A stretch of DNA of 64,000 bases from Allobosea sp. BH3 (GCF_025499465.1 NZ_JAIMCA010000004.1:124001-188000), one strand, 5' to 3'. Counted from the stretch's first letter, positions 41,987 through 55,370 are shown. The notes: generated by a model not told the origin, from the letters alone. Numbers and translations are program-made.

Positions 41987-43357
41987 TCAGGATTTGGCCT
42001 TGGGGTCGCGGCCGAGCAGCCGCGCGAATTCGGCCTCGATCGCGTCGACGGAGAAGGGATCGATCTCCTTCGGATCGGGAGCAGCCGGCGGCTCGGGGGC
42101 AGGCTCGGGCTTCGGCTCCGGCTTCGCCTCGACGACGACCGGCTCCACCTCGGCCACGGCCGACATGGGTTCCGGCTCCAGCTCCGGCTCGGGCTCGGGC
42201 TCGGGCGGCGGCGCCGGCTGGGGCTCGGGCTTCACGGCAGCTGGCACCGGCTTGGATTCCGCGGGTTTGGGCTCTGCGGGCTTCGGTTCCGCAGGCTTGG
42301 GCTCCACCACGCGAGGCTCGGACGGCCGCGTTTGGACGAACTTGGGTTCGGGCGCCCTCGGCTCGGGAACCCTGACTTCGGGAGCATTGATCTCGACCGG
42401 CCTCGAAACCGCATGATCGGGCGACAGTCCGAGTGCGGCCGCGAGTTCCGCCTCGACGCTGCCCGGAAGCGGCCCGTGTTGCGGAGAAGCCGGCATGACC
42501 GGGATATGCGATGCGGCCGGCACCACCTTCGGCGCGGGCTTGGGCTCCGGCTTCGGTGCGGCGACGGCAGGCTGCACGACCGGCGCAGGCGCCGGTGGCT
42601 TGACCGGAGGCGCTACAATCTCCGCCGGAGATTCATCGGGCAGATGGGCCGGGCGCACGGCCGAGAACGGGCGCTTCAGCGCCTCCTCGAGCTGGCGCGT
42701 CATGTCGTCAAGCTCACCGGGGCTGACAGGCGGCTGCGGCGCATGCTCCCGCGCGAAGCTCGGCGCCGGGCCAGTGGCGACGGAAGGCAGCGGCCCGGGC
42801 GACGCAGCCGGCTTGGTCGGCGCGAAGCCGGCCTGCGAGATACCGAGCGAGGCGGCCACGCCAGCGGTCGCCGAGAATTCCGACGACGATGCGGGCCGGG
42901 TCGGAAGCGCCGGCAGCACATCCGGCGTGGCGGCGTTGCGGCGTGCCTCCTCGCCTGCCCGGATGGCGGGCTCGCTGGGCGGAACCAGTGTCTCGAAGGG
43001 CGGCAGCGGCCGGTCCGGAATCGCCGTTTCGGCATAGCTCGGAACCACAGCGCGCGAGCCGCTGCGCATGATATTGGTCTCGACCACGACATCGGACGAG
43101 CCGCCGATCATCACCAGATGCTCGATATTGTCGCGGCGGATCAGCACGAGCTGGCGCTGACGGTCCAGGTCATAGGTGTCGACCACGCCGAGTCGAGGCT
43201 GGCGCTGACGGCCCGCCACCTGACCGCGCAGGCGCAGGCGGCCGCCCTGGATCTGCCGCACGATGAGCCCGAGAAGAGCGAGAAGAATGAGAATGACGAC
43301 AGAGGCAACGATGACCTTCTGCGCGGTCGAGAGTTCCAATCCGAACAAGCTCTGCAA
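41987..43357 (-). CDS. fliO: FliO-like flagellar biosynthesis protein with long Pro/Glu-rich tail
   Basis: A 456-residue protein. Residues 1-105 are FliO-like: one membrane helix (KVIVASVVILILLALLGLIV), then RLGVVDTYDLDRQRQLVLIR and NIEHLVMIGGSSDVVVETNI. FliO helps assemble the FliP ring. The remaining 350 residues are low-complexity, rich in Pro, Ala, Glu and Lys, with repeats such as EPKPAEPKPAEPKPAESKP and PEPEPEPELEPEP, and end in a short ordered stretch (VDAIEAEFARLLGRDPKAKS). Classical FliO is only about 100-150 residues. It is divergent from flgB with a CtrA-type box between. Confidence 0.85.
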   Translation of the reverse strand: MQSLFGLELSTAQKVIVASVVILILLALLGLIVRQIQGGRLRLRGQVAGRQRQPRLGVVDTYDLDRQRQLVLIRRDNIEHLVMIGGSSDVVVETNIMRSGSRAVVPSYAETAIPDRPLPPFETLVPPSEPAIRAGEEARRNAATPDVLPALPTRPASSSEFSATAGVAASLGISQAGFAPTKPAASPGPLPSVATGPAPSFAREHAPQPPVSPGELDDMTRQLEEALKRPFSAVRPAHLPDESPAEIVAPPVKPPAPAPVVQPAVAAPKPEPKPAPKVVPAASHIPVMPASPQHGPLPGSVEAELAAALGLSPDHAVSRPVEINAPEVRVPEPRAPEPKFVQTRPSEPRVVEPKPAEPKPAEPKPAESKPVPAAVKPEPQPAPPPEPEPEPELEPEPMSAVAEVEPVVVEAKPEPKPEPAPEPPAAPDPKEIDPFSVDAIEAEFARLLGRDPKAKS

Positions 43358-43505
43358 GGTATGCCTCTTCTGCCACGGCGGCCGGGCCTACTGATCGTTC
43401 AGCCAGTTCCGCCCGAGGTTCAACACCGTGCCTATAGCATAAGGCTTTCGCTAGCGGGAAACATGGTGAACGCGTGGTTAACCGGAACGGTGAAATGCCC
43501 CGCAA

Positions 43506-43521
43506 TTAACCCCATGTTAAC
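43506..43521. promoter_or_regulatory. CtrA-type box between fliO and flgB
   Basis: TTAA (43506-43509), seven bases, TTAAC (43517-43521): perfect match to TTAA-N7-TTAAC. A further TTAACC lies at 43478-43483. On the minus strand it reads TTAA-N7-TTAAT. It is 66 bp upstream of the flgB start, nearly the same distance as the fliL box from fliL. Confidence 0.72.
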
Positions 43522-43586
43522 CATGCACCCGGCAGGATTTGCCCAGTAGCCGGCTCTGTCCGGCGGCAAATCGGGGAACTGGAGCC

Positions 43587-43988
43587 ATGGCGGACGACGG
43601 CCTGCGCATCGGCGGTGGACTGATGCAAGCGCTCAAGACGCGCATGTATTACCAGCAATCGCGCCAGAAGGTCCTCGCCGAGAACGTCGCCAATTCCGAC
43701 AGCCCCGGCTTCCGCCCGGTCGACCTGAAGCCGCCGAGCGTCGACCCCAACCGCGCCGGCGTGCACATCGCCCTCACCCGCCCCGGTCACCTGCAGCTCG
43801 ACACCGCCAATGGCGGCTTCGACAGCACCGGCGCGCCGCGCTTCGAGACGACCCCGAACGGCAACGCCGTCAATCTCGAGGACGAGATGCTCAAGGTCGC
43901 CCAGAACCAGTCCGACTATCAGCTCGCCGCCTCGCTCTACAGCAAGGGCCTCGGCCTGATGAAGATCGCCATCGGCAAGGGCCGCTAA
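43587..43988 (+). CDS. flgB: Flagellar proximal rod protein FlgB
   Basis: A 133-residue rod protein. ALKTRMYYQQSRQKVLAENV and ANSDSPGFRPVDL are the rod N-terminal signature, and VNLEDEMLKVAQNQSDYQLA the C-terminal one. Start at 43587 follows GGAG; an ATG at 43539 is too far upstream. First gene of flgB-flgC-fliE-fliQ-fliR-flhB. Confidence 0.95.
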   Translation: MADDGLRIGGGLMQALKTRMYYQQSRQKVLAENVANSDSPGFRPVDLKPPSVDPNRAGVHIALTRPGHLQLDTANGGFDSTGAPRFETTPNGNAVNLEDEMLKVAQNQSDYQLAASLYSKGLGLMKIAIGKGR

Positions 43989-44020
43989 AGGCTGGGCCGC
44001 TGAAGGCAGGGAGCTGAACC

Positions 44021-44431
44021 ATGGACCTGATGAAGAGCATCGTCGTCGCGGCCTCCGGCCTGCGCAGCCAGTCCGGCCGGATGCGGATCATCTCCGAGAA
44101 CATCGCCAACGCCGATTCGGGACCGGAGCGCCTCGGCGCCGACCCCTATCGCCGCAAGGTACCGAGCTTCCAGCGCCATATGGACCGCGAGATCGACGCC
44201 CAGTTGGTGGCGCTCGGCAAGGTCGAGCGTGACCGCAGCCCCTTCAGGGTCAAGCACGAGCCGGGCAACCCCGCAGCCGACGCCAGCGGCAACGTCCAGA
44301 TGCCCAACGTCAATCCGCTGATCGAGATGGTCGACATGCGCGAAGCCCAGCGCAGCTACGAGGCCAACCTCAACCTGATCTCTTCGACGCGCCGGATGAT
44401 CCAGCGCACCATCGACATCCTGCGCGCCTGA
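44021..44431 (+). CDS. flgC: Flagellar proximal rod protein FlgC
   Basis: A 136-residue rod protein: MDLMKSIVVAASGLRSQSGR and RIISENIANADSGPERLG at the start, NVNPLIEMVDMREAQRSYEA and NLNLISSTRRMIQRTIDILR at the end. It lies 32 bp behind flgB and 29 bp before fliE. Confidence 0.96.
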   Translation: MDLMKSIVVAASGLRSQSGRMRIISENIANADSGPERLGADPYRRKVPSFQRHMDREIDAQLVALGKVERDRSPFRVKHEPGNPAADASGNVQMPNVNPLIEMVDMREAQRSYEANLNLISSTRRMIQRTIDILRA

Positions 44432-44460
44432 GCGCCGCTCCAGAGGGAGACTGACAGGCC

Positions 44461-44784
44461 ATGGCTACTCCGGGTTTCGCCGCCAGCGCCTATGCCTCCA
44501 TGCAGGGGGTGGGCGCCGGCAATCTGATGCGCAAGCCGCTCACCTCGGGCGGCGCGGAAGCGGGCGGGCCGGATTTCTCGGCCCTGCTCGGCAAGGCCCT
44601 CGACGCGACGGCCGATGCCGGCCGCAAGGCTGACGCGCAGACCGCGAGCGTGGCCGGCGGGCGCGCCGACATCGTCAATGTCGTGACGGCGGTGGCCGAG
44701 AGCGAGGCGGCGATCGAGACGCTGGTCGCGGTCCGCGACCGCGTGATCGCGGCCTATGAAGAAATCATGCGGATGCCGGTCTGA
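44461..44784 (+). CDS. fliE: Flagellar hook-basal body complex protein FliE
   Basis: A 107-residue adaptor between MS ring and rod. The C-terminal half is diagnostic (DIVNVVTAVAESEAAIETLV, then AVRDRVIAAYEEIMRMPV); the N-terminal half is variable as usual. In the flgB-flgC-fliE order typical of the family. Confidence 0.94.
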   Translation: MATPGFAASAYASMQGVGAGNLMRKPLTSGGAEAGGPDFSALLGKALDATADAGRKADAQTASVAGGRADIVNVVTAVAESEAAIETLVAVRDRVIAAYEEIMRMPV

Positions 44785-44808
44785 CGGCCGCGGAATCGAG
44801 AGAAGATC

Positions 44809-45075
44809 ATGACCTCCGGAGCCATTCTCGACGTCGCCCGCGACGGCATCGTCGTCTTTCTCAAGGTCGGCGGGCCGCTGATGGTGATCGCGCTGCTCGT
44901 CGGCTTCGTCATCTCGCTGTTCCAGGCGCTGACGCAGATCCAGGAGCAGACCCTGATCTTCGTGCCGAAGATCGTCGCGGTCTTCGCGGCCATGCTGCTG
45001 TTTCTCCCGTTCATGGGAGACGCGATGGCGGGTTATATGGGACGAGTCGCCGTCCGAATCGCCACGGGCGGATGA
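44809..45075 (+). CDS. fliQ: Flagellar export gate protein FliQ
   Basis: An 88-residue protein with two membrane helices: VGGPLMVIALLVGFVISLFQ and KIVAVFAAMLLFLPFMGDAM. ALTQIQEQTLIFVPKI is the conserved loop. It overlaps the ATG of fliR by 4 nt (ATGA). Confidence 0.95.
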   Translation: MTSGAILDVARDGIVVFLKVGGPLMVIALLVGFVISLFQALTQIQEQTLIFVPKIVAVFAAMLLFLPFMGDAMAGYMGRVAVRIATGG

Positions 45076-45911
45076 CCTCGTCGCGGCTGCTGCCGGCTAT
45101 CGCCGGAGCGGCCCCGCGGCGCCCGATCTGGCGCGAAGGTGCCCGCGGCACGATGCAGATCGCGATCCTGCCCGAGATCAGCGCGCTTTTCGTGCTCGTC
45201 TTCGCGCGCGTCGGTACGCTCGTCATGCTGATGCCGGGCATCGGCGAGCGCTTCATCTTCTCCCGCGCGCGGCTTTCGCTGGCCTTCTTCATCGCCCTGA
45301 TGCTGCTGCCCGTCGCTCGCCCGGTGCTGCGCGTCCCCACGGACATGACCGGCGTCTCCACCCTCCTGATCAGCGAATTGCTGATCGGCCTCATCATCGG
45401 CCTGAGCGCGCGCCTCGTGATGGCGGCCCTGCAGACGGCCGGCACCCTCGTCGCCCAGGCGATGGGTCTCGGCTTCGCCATGACGGTCGACCCGACGGGC
45501 GGCATGCAGAACCCCTCGATCGGCAACTTCCTGACGATGCTCGGCATCACGCTGATCCTGACCACCGACCTGCATCACCTCGCCATCGCCGCGATCCATG
45601 AGAGCTATCGCCTGCTGCCGCCGGGCGGCATGCCGGATCTCACCGACATCCTGTCGCTGGTGGTTCGCGCAGCGGCCCGCGGCTTTGCGCTCGCGATCCA
45701 GATTTCGGCGCCTTTCTTGGTCTTCGGCCTGCTTTTCAATCTGGGCCTTGGCGTGCTCGCCCGGATGATGCCGCAGCTCCAGGTCTTCTTCCTCGCCGTG
45801 CCGGCCTCGATCCTCGGCGGCATGCTCATCCTGCTCGTCGTCGTCGGCGTGATGATGAGCGTGTTCATGGACGACCTCGGCGCCTTCCTCCGTCAGTTCA
45901 CCGGAAACTGA
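45072..45911 (+). CDS. fliR: Flagellar export gate protein FliR
   Basis: A polytopic export gate protein of 279 residues from the ATG that overlaps fliQ, or 252 from an internal ATG at 45153 (MQIAILPEISALFVLVFARV), where family similarity begins. The coupling overlap favours the first, alignment favours the second. RVGTLVMLMPGIGERFIFSR, then AMTVDPTGGMQNPSIGNFLT and PQLQVFFLAVPASILGGMLI are FliR signatures. flhB follows after 7 nt. Confidence 0.94.
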   Translation: MTSSRLLPAIAGAAPRRPIWREGARGTMQIAILPEISALFVLVFARVGTLVMLMPGIGERFIFSRARLSLAFFIALMLLPVARPVLRVPTDMTGVSTLLISELLIGLIIGLSARLVMAALQTAGTLVAQAMGLGFAMTVDPTGGMQNPSIGNFLTMLGITLILTTDLHHLAIAAIHESYRLLPPGGMPDLTDILSLVVRAAARGFALAIQISAPFLVFGLLFNLGLGVLARMMPQLQVFFLAVPASILGGMLILLVVVGVMMSVFMDDLGAFLRQFTGN

Positions 45912-45918
45912 GGGCGCG

Positions 45919-46986
45919 ATGAGCGAAGAAGCCGACAAGGAAGACCAAACAGAAGACCCGACCCAGCGAAAGCTGGACGAGGCTACTGAGAAAGGCGACG
46001 TACCCAAATCGCAGGAGATCGGCACCTTCTTCGTGCTGAGCGGGATGACCCTGGCGCTCGTGGTCTGCGCCGGCTGGTCGGCGCGCGATGCGATGCTCTC
46101 GCTGCGCTCCTTCCTGATGAACGCCCACCAGGTCCCCTCGGACGGCGCGGCCTTCATGCAGGTCACGCAGCGCGGCGTGCTGACCGGCTTCATGGCGCTC
46201 GGCCTGCCCTTTGCCTTCATCCTTTGCGCGGGGCTGGCTGGCGCGATGCTGCAGCACAAGCCGCTCTGGACCGTCGAGCCGCTGATGCCGAAGTTCAGCC
46301 GCCTCTCGCCGATGGCCGGCCTGAAGCGCATGTTCGGCAAGGAAGCCTGGGTCAATTTCGCCAAGGGCCTCGCCAAGACCCTCCTGATTGGCACCGTGGT
46401 CTGGGTCATTCTCTGGGGCGAGCACGACCGGCTCGAAGCCATGGTGCAGATGAACGTCGCCGCGCTGATGCCGGCGACGCTTGTCCTCGCGATCAAGCTG
46501 ATGGGCGCGGTGCTCGCCCTCTTCGCCTTCATCGCCGTCGGCGATTTCGCCTGGCAGCGCTTCTCCTGGTACCAGCGCCAGAAGATGACGAAGCAGCAGA
46601 TCAAGGAGGAGTTCAAGAACTCCGAGGGCAATCCCGAGATCAAGGCGAAGCTGCGCCAGATCCGCGCCCAGCGCGTGCGCAAGCGCATGATGGCCGCCGT
46701 GCCGAAGGCGACCGTGGTCATCACCAACCCGACCCACTTCGCCGTCGCGCTGCAATACGAGCCGGGAATGCCGGCGCCGCTCTGCCTCGCCAAGGGCGTC
46801 GACGCCATCGCGCTCAAGATCCGCGAGGTGGCGGGCGAGCACCGCGTGCCGATCATCGAGAACCCGCCGCTCGCGCGTGCCCTCTATGCAACCGTCGACA
46901 TCGACGAAGAAATTCCTGTCGAACACTATCAGGCGGTGGCCGAAGTCATCGGTTACGTCTTGCGCCTGAAGGGCCGGCGCGCCTAA
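45919..46986 (+). CDS. flhB: Flagellar export switch protein FlhB
   Basis: A 355-residue export protein. It begins EDKEDQTEDPTQRKLDEATE, has four membrane helices, then the soluble domain with the autocleavage site Asn270-Pro-Thr-His (VITNPTHFAVAL). Cleavage there switches export from hook to filament substrates. The C-terminus (DEEIPVEHYQAVAEVIGYVL) is complete. Last gene of the flgB operon; cckA starts 130 bp later. Confidence 0.96.
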   Translation: MSEEADKEDQTEDPTQRKLDEATEKGDVPKSQEIGTFFVLSGMTLALVVCAGWSARDAMLSLRSFLMNAHQVPSDGAAFMQVTQRGVLTGFMALGLPFAFILCAGLAGAMLQHKPLWTVEPLMPKFSRLSPMAGLKRMFGKEAWVNFAKGLAKTLLIGTVVWVILWGEHDRLEAMVQMNVAALMPATLVLAIKLMGAVLALFAFIAVGDFAWQRFSWYQRQKMTKQQIKEEFKNSEGNPEIKAKLRQIRAQRVRKRMMAAVPKATVVITNPTHFAVALQYEPGMPAPLCLAKGVDAIALKIREVAGEHRVPIIENPPLARALYATVDIDEEIPVEHYQAVAEVIGYVLRLKGRRA

Positions 46987-47115
46987 CTCGATATGGAACG
47001 AAGGATGAAGGGCTGCGAAATTACAGAGTATGCTGAATTTGCACGGAGCCACGACGTCACCCCGTCAGATCACAGCAGGCTCTAGGCACAGCCAGAAGCG
47101 AACGGACCTCCCCGC

Positions 47116-49611
47116 ATGAGCGGCACCACCACGATCGATCGCTCCGACAAGCCCGGCCATATCGGCGTGATCCTGCTCGTCGCGGGCCTTCTCGTCGGCG
47201 CGGCTGTCTTGCTCGGCTTCATCGCCCATGAATGGGCGCAGCCGCTCATCCTAGGGTTGCTCGCCGTCCTCTCCGTCGTCGGCGTCTTCGGCCTGTTCGC
47301 CTTCGCGATCGGGCTGGTGCAGTTCTCCGGCCGCGCTGCCCGCAACGACCTGACGAAGATCATCGTCGATCACGCCGATGACGGCATCGTCGTCACCGAG
47401 GGCGAGAACGAGGTCGTCTACGCCAACGAGGCCTATCTGTCCCTTGCCGGCGCGACCGGTGCCAACGACCTGAAGCCGGTCGGCCGCCTGCTGACCGGGC
47501 GCGCAGACGTCTCGGAGGCGATTTACCGCCTGGCCGCCGCGGCCCGCGAGAACCGCCGCCTGGTCGAGGAGGTACGGCTGGAGCCGGCTCTGAACGGGCG
47601 CGGCGAAGTCGGTTGGTATCGCGTGCGCGTCTCGCCCGTGCGCCGCGAGAACGGCAATGCGACGCTCTGGTCCGTCTCCGACATCACGCCCGAGCGCGAG
47701 CGGCAGGAGAACGCCTTCCAGGAGCTCCAGCACGCGATCGACTATCTCGACCATGCGCCCGCCGGCTTCATCTCGATCGATGCCGATGGCGAGGTTTCCT
47801 ATCTCAACGCCACGCTCTCGGGCTGGCTCGATTTCGACCTCGCCCGCTTCGGTTCCGGCGGGCTGCATCTCGACGACATCTGCACGCCCGCCGCCGCCGC
47901 ATTGATCCAGGCGATCCGCGGCCAGCCCGGCGATGTCCGTGTCGAGGTGCTGGACGTCGATCTGAAGCGCCGCAACGGCTCGCCCCTGCCCGTGCGCCTG
48001 CATCATCAGGTCGCCTTCGGGCAGGATGGCCGCGCCGGCGCCTCCCGCACCCTCGTGCTGAACCGCGCGGCCGGAGAGGCGAGCGTCGATCTCGGCAACG
48101 ATGTGGAAGTCAGTTTCGCCCGCTTCTTCCACTCGACGCCGATGGCGATCGCCACCGTTGACAGGGCCGGCGCGATCCTGCGCTCCAATGCCGCTTTCTC
48201 CCGGCTGACGCCGAGCGGCGCCCAGCCCCAGACTATCTTCGACCTCGTCACGACTGATTCGGGCCTCGAGCGCGCGCTGACCGAGCTGGTCGAAGGCACC
48301 TCCGCCCCCGCGCCTCTGGACCTCACGCTCGCCGGCGAGGACGGCCGCTCGGCCAGGCTCTATCTCACCCCCGTCTCCGCCACCGACGATGGCGACGGCG
48401 AGCGCGCCATCGTCTACGCGCTGGAGACCACGGCCGAGCGCAAGCTGCGCGACAACATGGACCAGGCCGGCAAGATGCAGGCCGTCGGCCAGCTCGCAGG
48501 CGGCATCGCGCATGATTTCAACAACGTGCTGCAGGTCATCATCAACGCCTCCGAATTCCTGCTCGCGAGCCACAGGCCGACCGATCCGTCCTTCCCGGAC
48601 ATCATGCAGATCAAGCAGAACGCCTACCGCGCCGCGGCGCTGGTTAGGCAATTGCTCGCTTTCTCGCGCCGCCAGACGCTGCGCCCGCAGGTGCTGGAGC
48701 TCGGCGAGGTGCTCTCCGATCTCTCCTTGATGCTGAAGCGCGTCGTCGCCGACAAGGTGACGCTCGACGTGCGCCAGGGCCGCGACCTCTGGCCGGTTAA
48801 GGCCGATCTCGGCCAGCTCGAGCAGGTCATCGTCAACCTCGCCGTCAACGCCCGCGACGCGATGTCGGACGGCGGCAAGCTCACCGTCCGCACCCGCAAC
48901 GTCGCCCGCGACGAATGCGGCTCCTTCGGCCATGCCGCCCTGCCCGCCGACGACTATGTGCTGCTGGAGGTCGAGGACAGCGGCACCGGCATCCCGCAGG
49001 AGCATCTCGACAAGATCTTCGAGCCCTTCTTCACCACCAAGGAAGTCGGCAAGGGTACGGGCCTCGGCCTCTCCATGGTCTACGGCATCGTCAAGCAGAC
49101 GGGCGGCTACGTCTTCGTCGATTCCGTCGTCGGCCGGGGCACGGCGTTCCGCATCTTCCTGCCCCGCCATGTGCCGAGCCAGGAGGAGATTGCCGCCGAG
49201 GCCGCCGCGAAGGAAGCGCCGAAGGCGCTCGCGGCCGACCATACCGGCGCCGGCGTCATCCTGCTGGTCGAGGACGAGGACGCGGTGCGTGCGCTCAACG
49301 CCCGCATGCTGGTTTCGCGCGGCTACACCGTCCACGAGGCCGCCTCGGGCGTCGAGGCGCTCGACATCTTCCTGAAGAACGACGGCCAGATCGACCTCGT
49401 CGTCTCCGACGTGGTGATGCCCGAGATGGACGGCCCGACCCTGCTGGGCGAACTGCGCCAGCGCAATCCGGACACCAAAGTCGTCTTCGTCTCCGGCTAC
49501 GCGGAGGAAGCCTTCCGCAAGAACCTGCCCGAGGGCGAGGGCTTCCACTTCCTGCCCAAGCCCTTCACGATGAAGCAGCTTGTCGAGACGGTGAAGGCGG
49601 CGATGGGCTGA
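47116..49611 (+). CDS. cckA: Cell-cycle hybrid histidine kinase CckA
   Basis: An 831-residue hybrid kinase. Two membrane helices (about 16-38 and 43-70) are followed by PAS-like domains (about 80-190, 205-320 and 330-450), a HisKA domain with His466 in [14 protein letters not shown], an HATPase_c domain ([32 protein letters not shown]) and a C-terminal receiver with Asp765 in [13 protein letters not shown]. This order and the position behind flhB identify CckA, which feeds phosphate through ChpT to the master regulator CtrA. CtrA-type boxes occur at the flagellar promoters of this window. Confidence 0.94.
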   Translation: MSGTTTIDRSDKPGHIGVILLVAGLLVGAAVLLGFIAHEWAQPLILGLLAVLSVVGVFGLFAFAIGLVQFSGRAARNDLTKIIVDHADDGIVVTEGENEVVYANEAYLSLAGATGANDLKPVGRLLTGRADVSEAIYRLAAAARENRRLVEEVRLEPALNGRGEVGWYRVRVSPVRRENGNATLWSVSDITPERERQENAFQELQHAIDYLDHAPAGFISIDADGEVSYLNATLSGWLDFDLARFGSGGLHLDDICTPAAAALIQAIRGQPGDVRVEVLDVDLKRRNGSPLPVRLHHQVAFGQDGRAGASRTLVLNRAAGEASVDLGNDVEVSFARFFHSTPMAIATVDRAGAILRSNAAFSRLTPSGAQPQTIFDLVTTDSGLERALTELVEGTSAPAPLDLTLAGEDGRSARLYLTPVSATDDGDGERAIVYALETTAERKLRDNMDQAGKMQAVGQLAGGIAHDFNNVLQVIINASEFLLASHRPTDPSFPDIMQIKQNAYRAAALVRQLLAFSRRQTLRPQVLELGEVLSDLSLMLKRVVADKVTLDVRQGRDLWPVKADLGQLEQVIVNLAVNARDAMSDGGKLTVRTRNVARDECGSFGHAALPADDYVLLEVEDSGTGIPQEHLDKIFEPFFTTKEVGKGTGLGLSMVYGIVKQTGGYVFVDSVVGRGTAFRIFLPRHVPSQEEIAAEAAAKEAPKALAADHTGAGVILLVEDEDAVRALNARMLVSRGYTVHEAASGVEALDIFLKNDGQIDLVVSDVVMPEMDGPTLLGELRQRNPDTKVVFVSGYAEEAFRKNLPEGEGFHFLPKPFTMKQLVETVKAAMG

Positions 49612-49642
49612 AGCTTCGCGGCTCCCTTCGAGACCCAACGAA

Positions 49643-49679
49643 AAAGGCGGCGGCCGGGATCACCCCGACCGCCGCCTTT
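49643..49679. terminator. Bidirectional hairpin between cckA and MFS gene
   Basis: AAAGGCGGCGG (49643-49653) pairs with CCGCCGCCTTT (49669-49679), perfect over 11 bp. A-rich on the left and T-rich on the right, so it can end transcription of both convergent genes. Confidence 0.82.
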
Positions 49680-49699
49680 CGATTTTCAGTCCGATGGCC

Positions 49700-51016
49700 T
49701 CACTCGGCCGGAGCAACCTTGGCCGGTGTCGTCTTCTGTTCGACCGGCTGGCCCATCGCCAGCAATGCGACGATGGTCACCAGCGCCGCAGCCGTCATGT
49801 AGTAGCCGACATGGCCCAGGCTGTAGGTGCTCGCCAGCCAGGTCGCGATGAACGGCGCGAGCGAGGCGCCGACAATGCTGCCCAGGTTGAAGGTCAGCGA
49901 GGCGCCGGTGTAGCGCACCGCTGTCGGGAAGATCTCGGCCAGCGCCGTGCCGATCGGCCCATAGGTGAAGCCCATCAGCGCGAAGCCGAGCACCGAGAAC
50001 AGCAGCACGCTCGGGATGCTGCCTGCGACGAAGAGCGGCCCCACCAGGAAGCCGAACAGCGCGATGCCCAGCGAGGTGCCGATGAGCGCGCGGCGGCGGC
50101 CGAAGCGATCGGCCAGCACCGCCGAGACCGGGATCATCAGGCCGAAGAAGACGACGCCCGCCATCTGCACGGGCAGGAACTGGTTGCGGGTGTAGCCCAA
50201 CCGGGTCGTGGCCCAGCTCAGCGAGAACACCGTCATAATGTAGAACAGCACGAAGGTCGCCAGCGCCGCGAAAGTGCCGATCAGCAGCGGCAATTTGTGC
50301 TCCGCGAAGACGCTCGCCAGCGGCACCTTCACGCGCTCCTGCTTGTCCATCGCCTTGCGGAAGGCCGGCGTCTCGCTGATCTTCAGCCGCATCCACAGGC
50401 CGATGAAGACGAGCAGCGCACTGGCGATGAACGGGATGCGCCAGCCGAAGGCGAAGAACTGCTCGTCACTCAGTACATCGCCGAGCAGGAGGAAGCTGCC
50501 GGTCGCCATGATGAAGCCGATCGGCGCGCCGAGCTGCGGGAACATGCCGTACCAGGCCTCCTTGCCAGGAGGGGCATTCTCCGTCGCCAGCAGCACCGCC
50601 CCGCCCCACTCGCCGCCGAGGCCAAGGCCCTGGCCGAGCCGGCACAGCGCCAGCAGCAGCGGCGCGGCGATGCCGATCTGTGCGTAGGTCGGCAGCAGCC
50701 CGATCGCGACGGTCGACAGGCCCATCGTCATCAGCGCCGCCACCAGGGTCGCCTTGCGGCCGATCCTGTCGCCGAAATGGCCGAACAGCGCCGCGCCGAC
50801 CGGGCGCGCGAAGAAGGCGATGGCGAAGGTCACGAAGGAAGACAGCATCGCCGAGGTCGGGTCGGCCGCCGGAAAGAACAGCTTCGGGAATACGATCACC
50901 GCCGCCGTCGCATAGATATAGAAGTCGAAGAACTCGATCGTCGTGCCGATCAGGCTGGCGAACAGGACACGCGCCGGCGAGTTCAGGGATGCGGATTCAG
51001 GCGGTGCGGAAGACAC
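49700..51016 (-). CDS. MFS transporter, metabolite:H+ symporter type
   Basis: About 438 residues and twelve membrane helices. LFASLIGTTIEFFDFYIYAT is the first helix of metabolite:H+ symporters (ProP/ShiA/KgtP group), GHFGDRIGRKATLVAALMTM is the A-loop motif, and LCRLGQGLGLGGEWGGAVLL the conserved fourth-helix region; DRFGRRRALIGTSLG is the second A-loop. Substrate not predictable. The start is uncertain: a GTG at 51016 gives the usual length but has no good ribosome site, and the frame stays open well upstream. Confidence 0.85.
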   Translation of the reverse strand: MSSAPPESASLNSPARVLFASLIGTTIEFFDFYIYATAAVIVFPKLFFPAADPTSAMLSSFVTFAIAFFARPVGAALFGHFGDRIGRKATLVAALMTMGLSTVAIGLLPTYAQIGIAAPLLLALCRLGQGLGLGGEWGGAVLLATENAPPGKEAWYGMFPQLGAPIGFIMATGSFLLLGDVLSDEQFFAFGWRIPFIASALLVFIGLWMRLKISETPAFRKAMDKQERVKVPLASVFAEHKLPLLIGTFAALATFVLFYIMTVFSLSWATTRLGYTRNQFLPVQMAGVVFFGLMIPVSAVLADRFGRRRALIGTSLGIALFGFLVGPLFVAGSIPSVLLFSVLGFALMGFTYGPIGTALAEIFPTAVRYTGASLTFNLGSIVGASLAPFIATWLASTYSLGHVGYYMTAAALVTIVALLAMGQPVEQKTTPAKVAPAE

Positions 51017-51225
51017 GTTTGCAACTTTCGATAAGGAGCGAGAAGCCGCGCGCAATAACAGGAAAGCGTCGCCACCGGCATACGAAACGCATCGCCCTCG
51101 ATATGCATCAATCGCATGCCCGGCTAAATTAGAAACGAAACAAACGATCTTCACGCATGACCGGCAGCGCTCCGAAACCGGGATCGCGCCTCCATGACGG
51201 CCCTCCTGACAAAAACTGACACCGG

Positions 51226-51240
51226 GAACAAAAAAAGAAC
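51226..51240. promoter_or_regulatory. SOS (LexA) box upstream of recA
   Basis: GAAC, seven A residues, GAAC: an exact match to the alphaproteobacterial LexA site GAAC-N7-GAAC. It directly precedes a TTGACA at 51244-51249, so LexA would block polymerase binding. 85 bp upstream of the recA start codon. Confidence 0.85.
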
Positions 51241-51243
51241 TTG

Positions 51244-51270
51244 TTGACAGGAACAAAGCATGATCATTCT
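51244..51270 (+). promoter_or_regulatory. recA promoter
   Basis: TTGACA at 51244-51249 is a consensus -35. The -10 is not obvious; CATTCT at 51265-51270 is the nearest candidate at 15 bp. The LexA box overlaps the upstream edge. The remaining region back to 51017 holds no supported gene. Confidence 0.6.
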
Positions 51271-51324
51271 CCTGTCAAGACGCATTGAGATGTCCCCCTC
51301 GCCCTGCCATAAGGAGCCCGAACC

Positions 51325-52410
<1,086 letters not shown>

Positions 52411-52424
52411 GCTTCATCGTCTCG

Positions 52425-52540
52425 AGCCCTCATCCTGAGGAGCCGCGAAGCGGCGTCTCGAAAGATGCTCAAGGAGACTCGGGGAAGCATCCGGACAATC
52501 TTCGAGACGCGGCCTGCGGCCGCTCCTCGGGATGAGGGCT
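52425..52540. repeat. Intergenic repeat, family D copy 2
   Basis: AGCCCTCATCCTGAGGAGC on the left and GCTCCTCGGGATGAGGGCT on the right are inverted, with GTCTCGAAAGATGCT and CTTCGAGACGC inside. Second copy of the element at 27372-27487. It occupies most of the gap between recA and its terminator. Confidence 0.8.
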
Positions 52541-52575
52541 CCAGGAATTCCCAGCAGTCGAAGTGCTCTTTCCAT

Positions 52576-52603
52576 CGGGCGGCCTCTCCGGGCCGCCCGT
52601 TTT
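52576..52603 (+). terminator. Rho-independent terminator after recA
   Basis: CGGGCGGCC (52576-52584) and GGCCGCCCG (52591-52599), perfect 9-bp stem with a 6-nt loop, followed by TTTT. It separates recA from alaS. Confidence 0.85.
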
Positions 52604-52727
52604 CGTTTCGGCCCAAGGCTTTGCGGCGTCACAGTCTCTCGACAGCGACAGGCCGCCTGACTAGAACGCTTGGAACCGCCGGCCCGCACCCGGCCGAAGC
52701 CTCAAGACAGCAAGAGTTCGAACAGCG

Positions 52728-55369
<2,642 letters not shown>

Positions 55370-55370
<1 letters not shown>

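Noticed and set aside
43530..43548. Sigma-54 promoter upstream of flgB (GGCAGGATTTGC)
   Set aside because: The GG and GC elements are two bases too close together for a -24/-12 promoter.
47251..49638. 795-codon minus-strand frame opposite cckA
   Set aside because: Third-position GC shadow of a fully conserved kinase gene.
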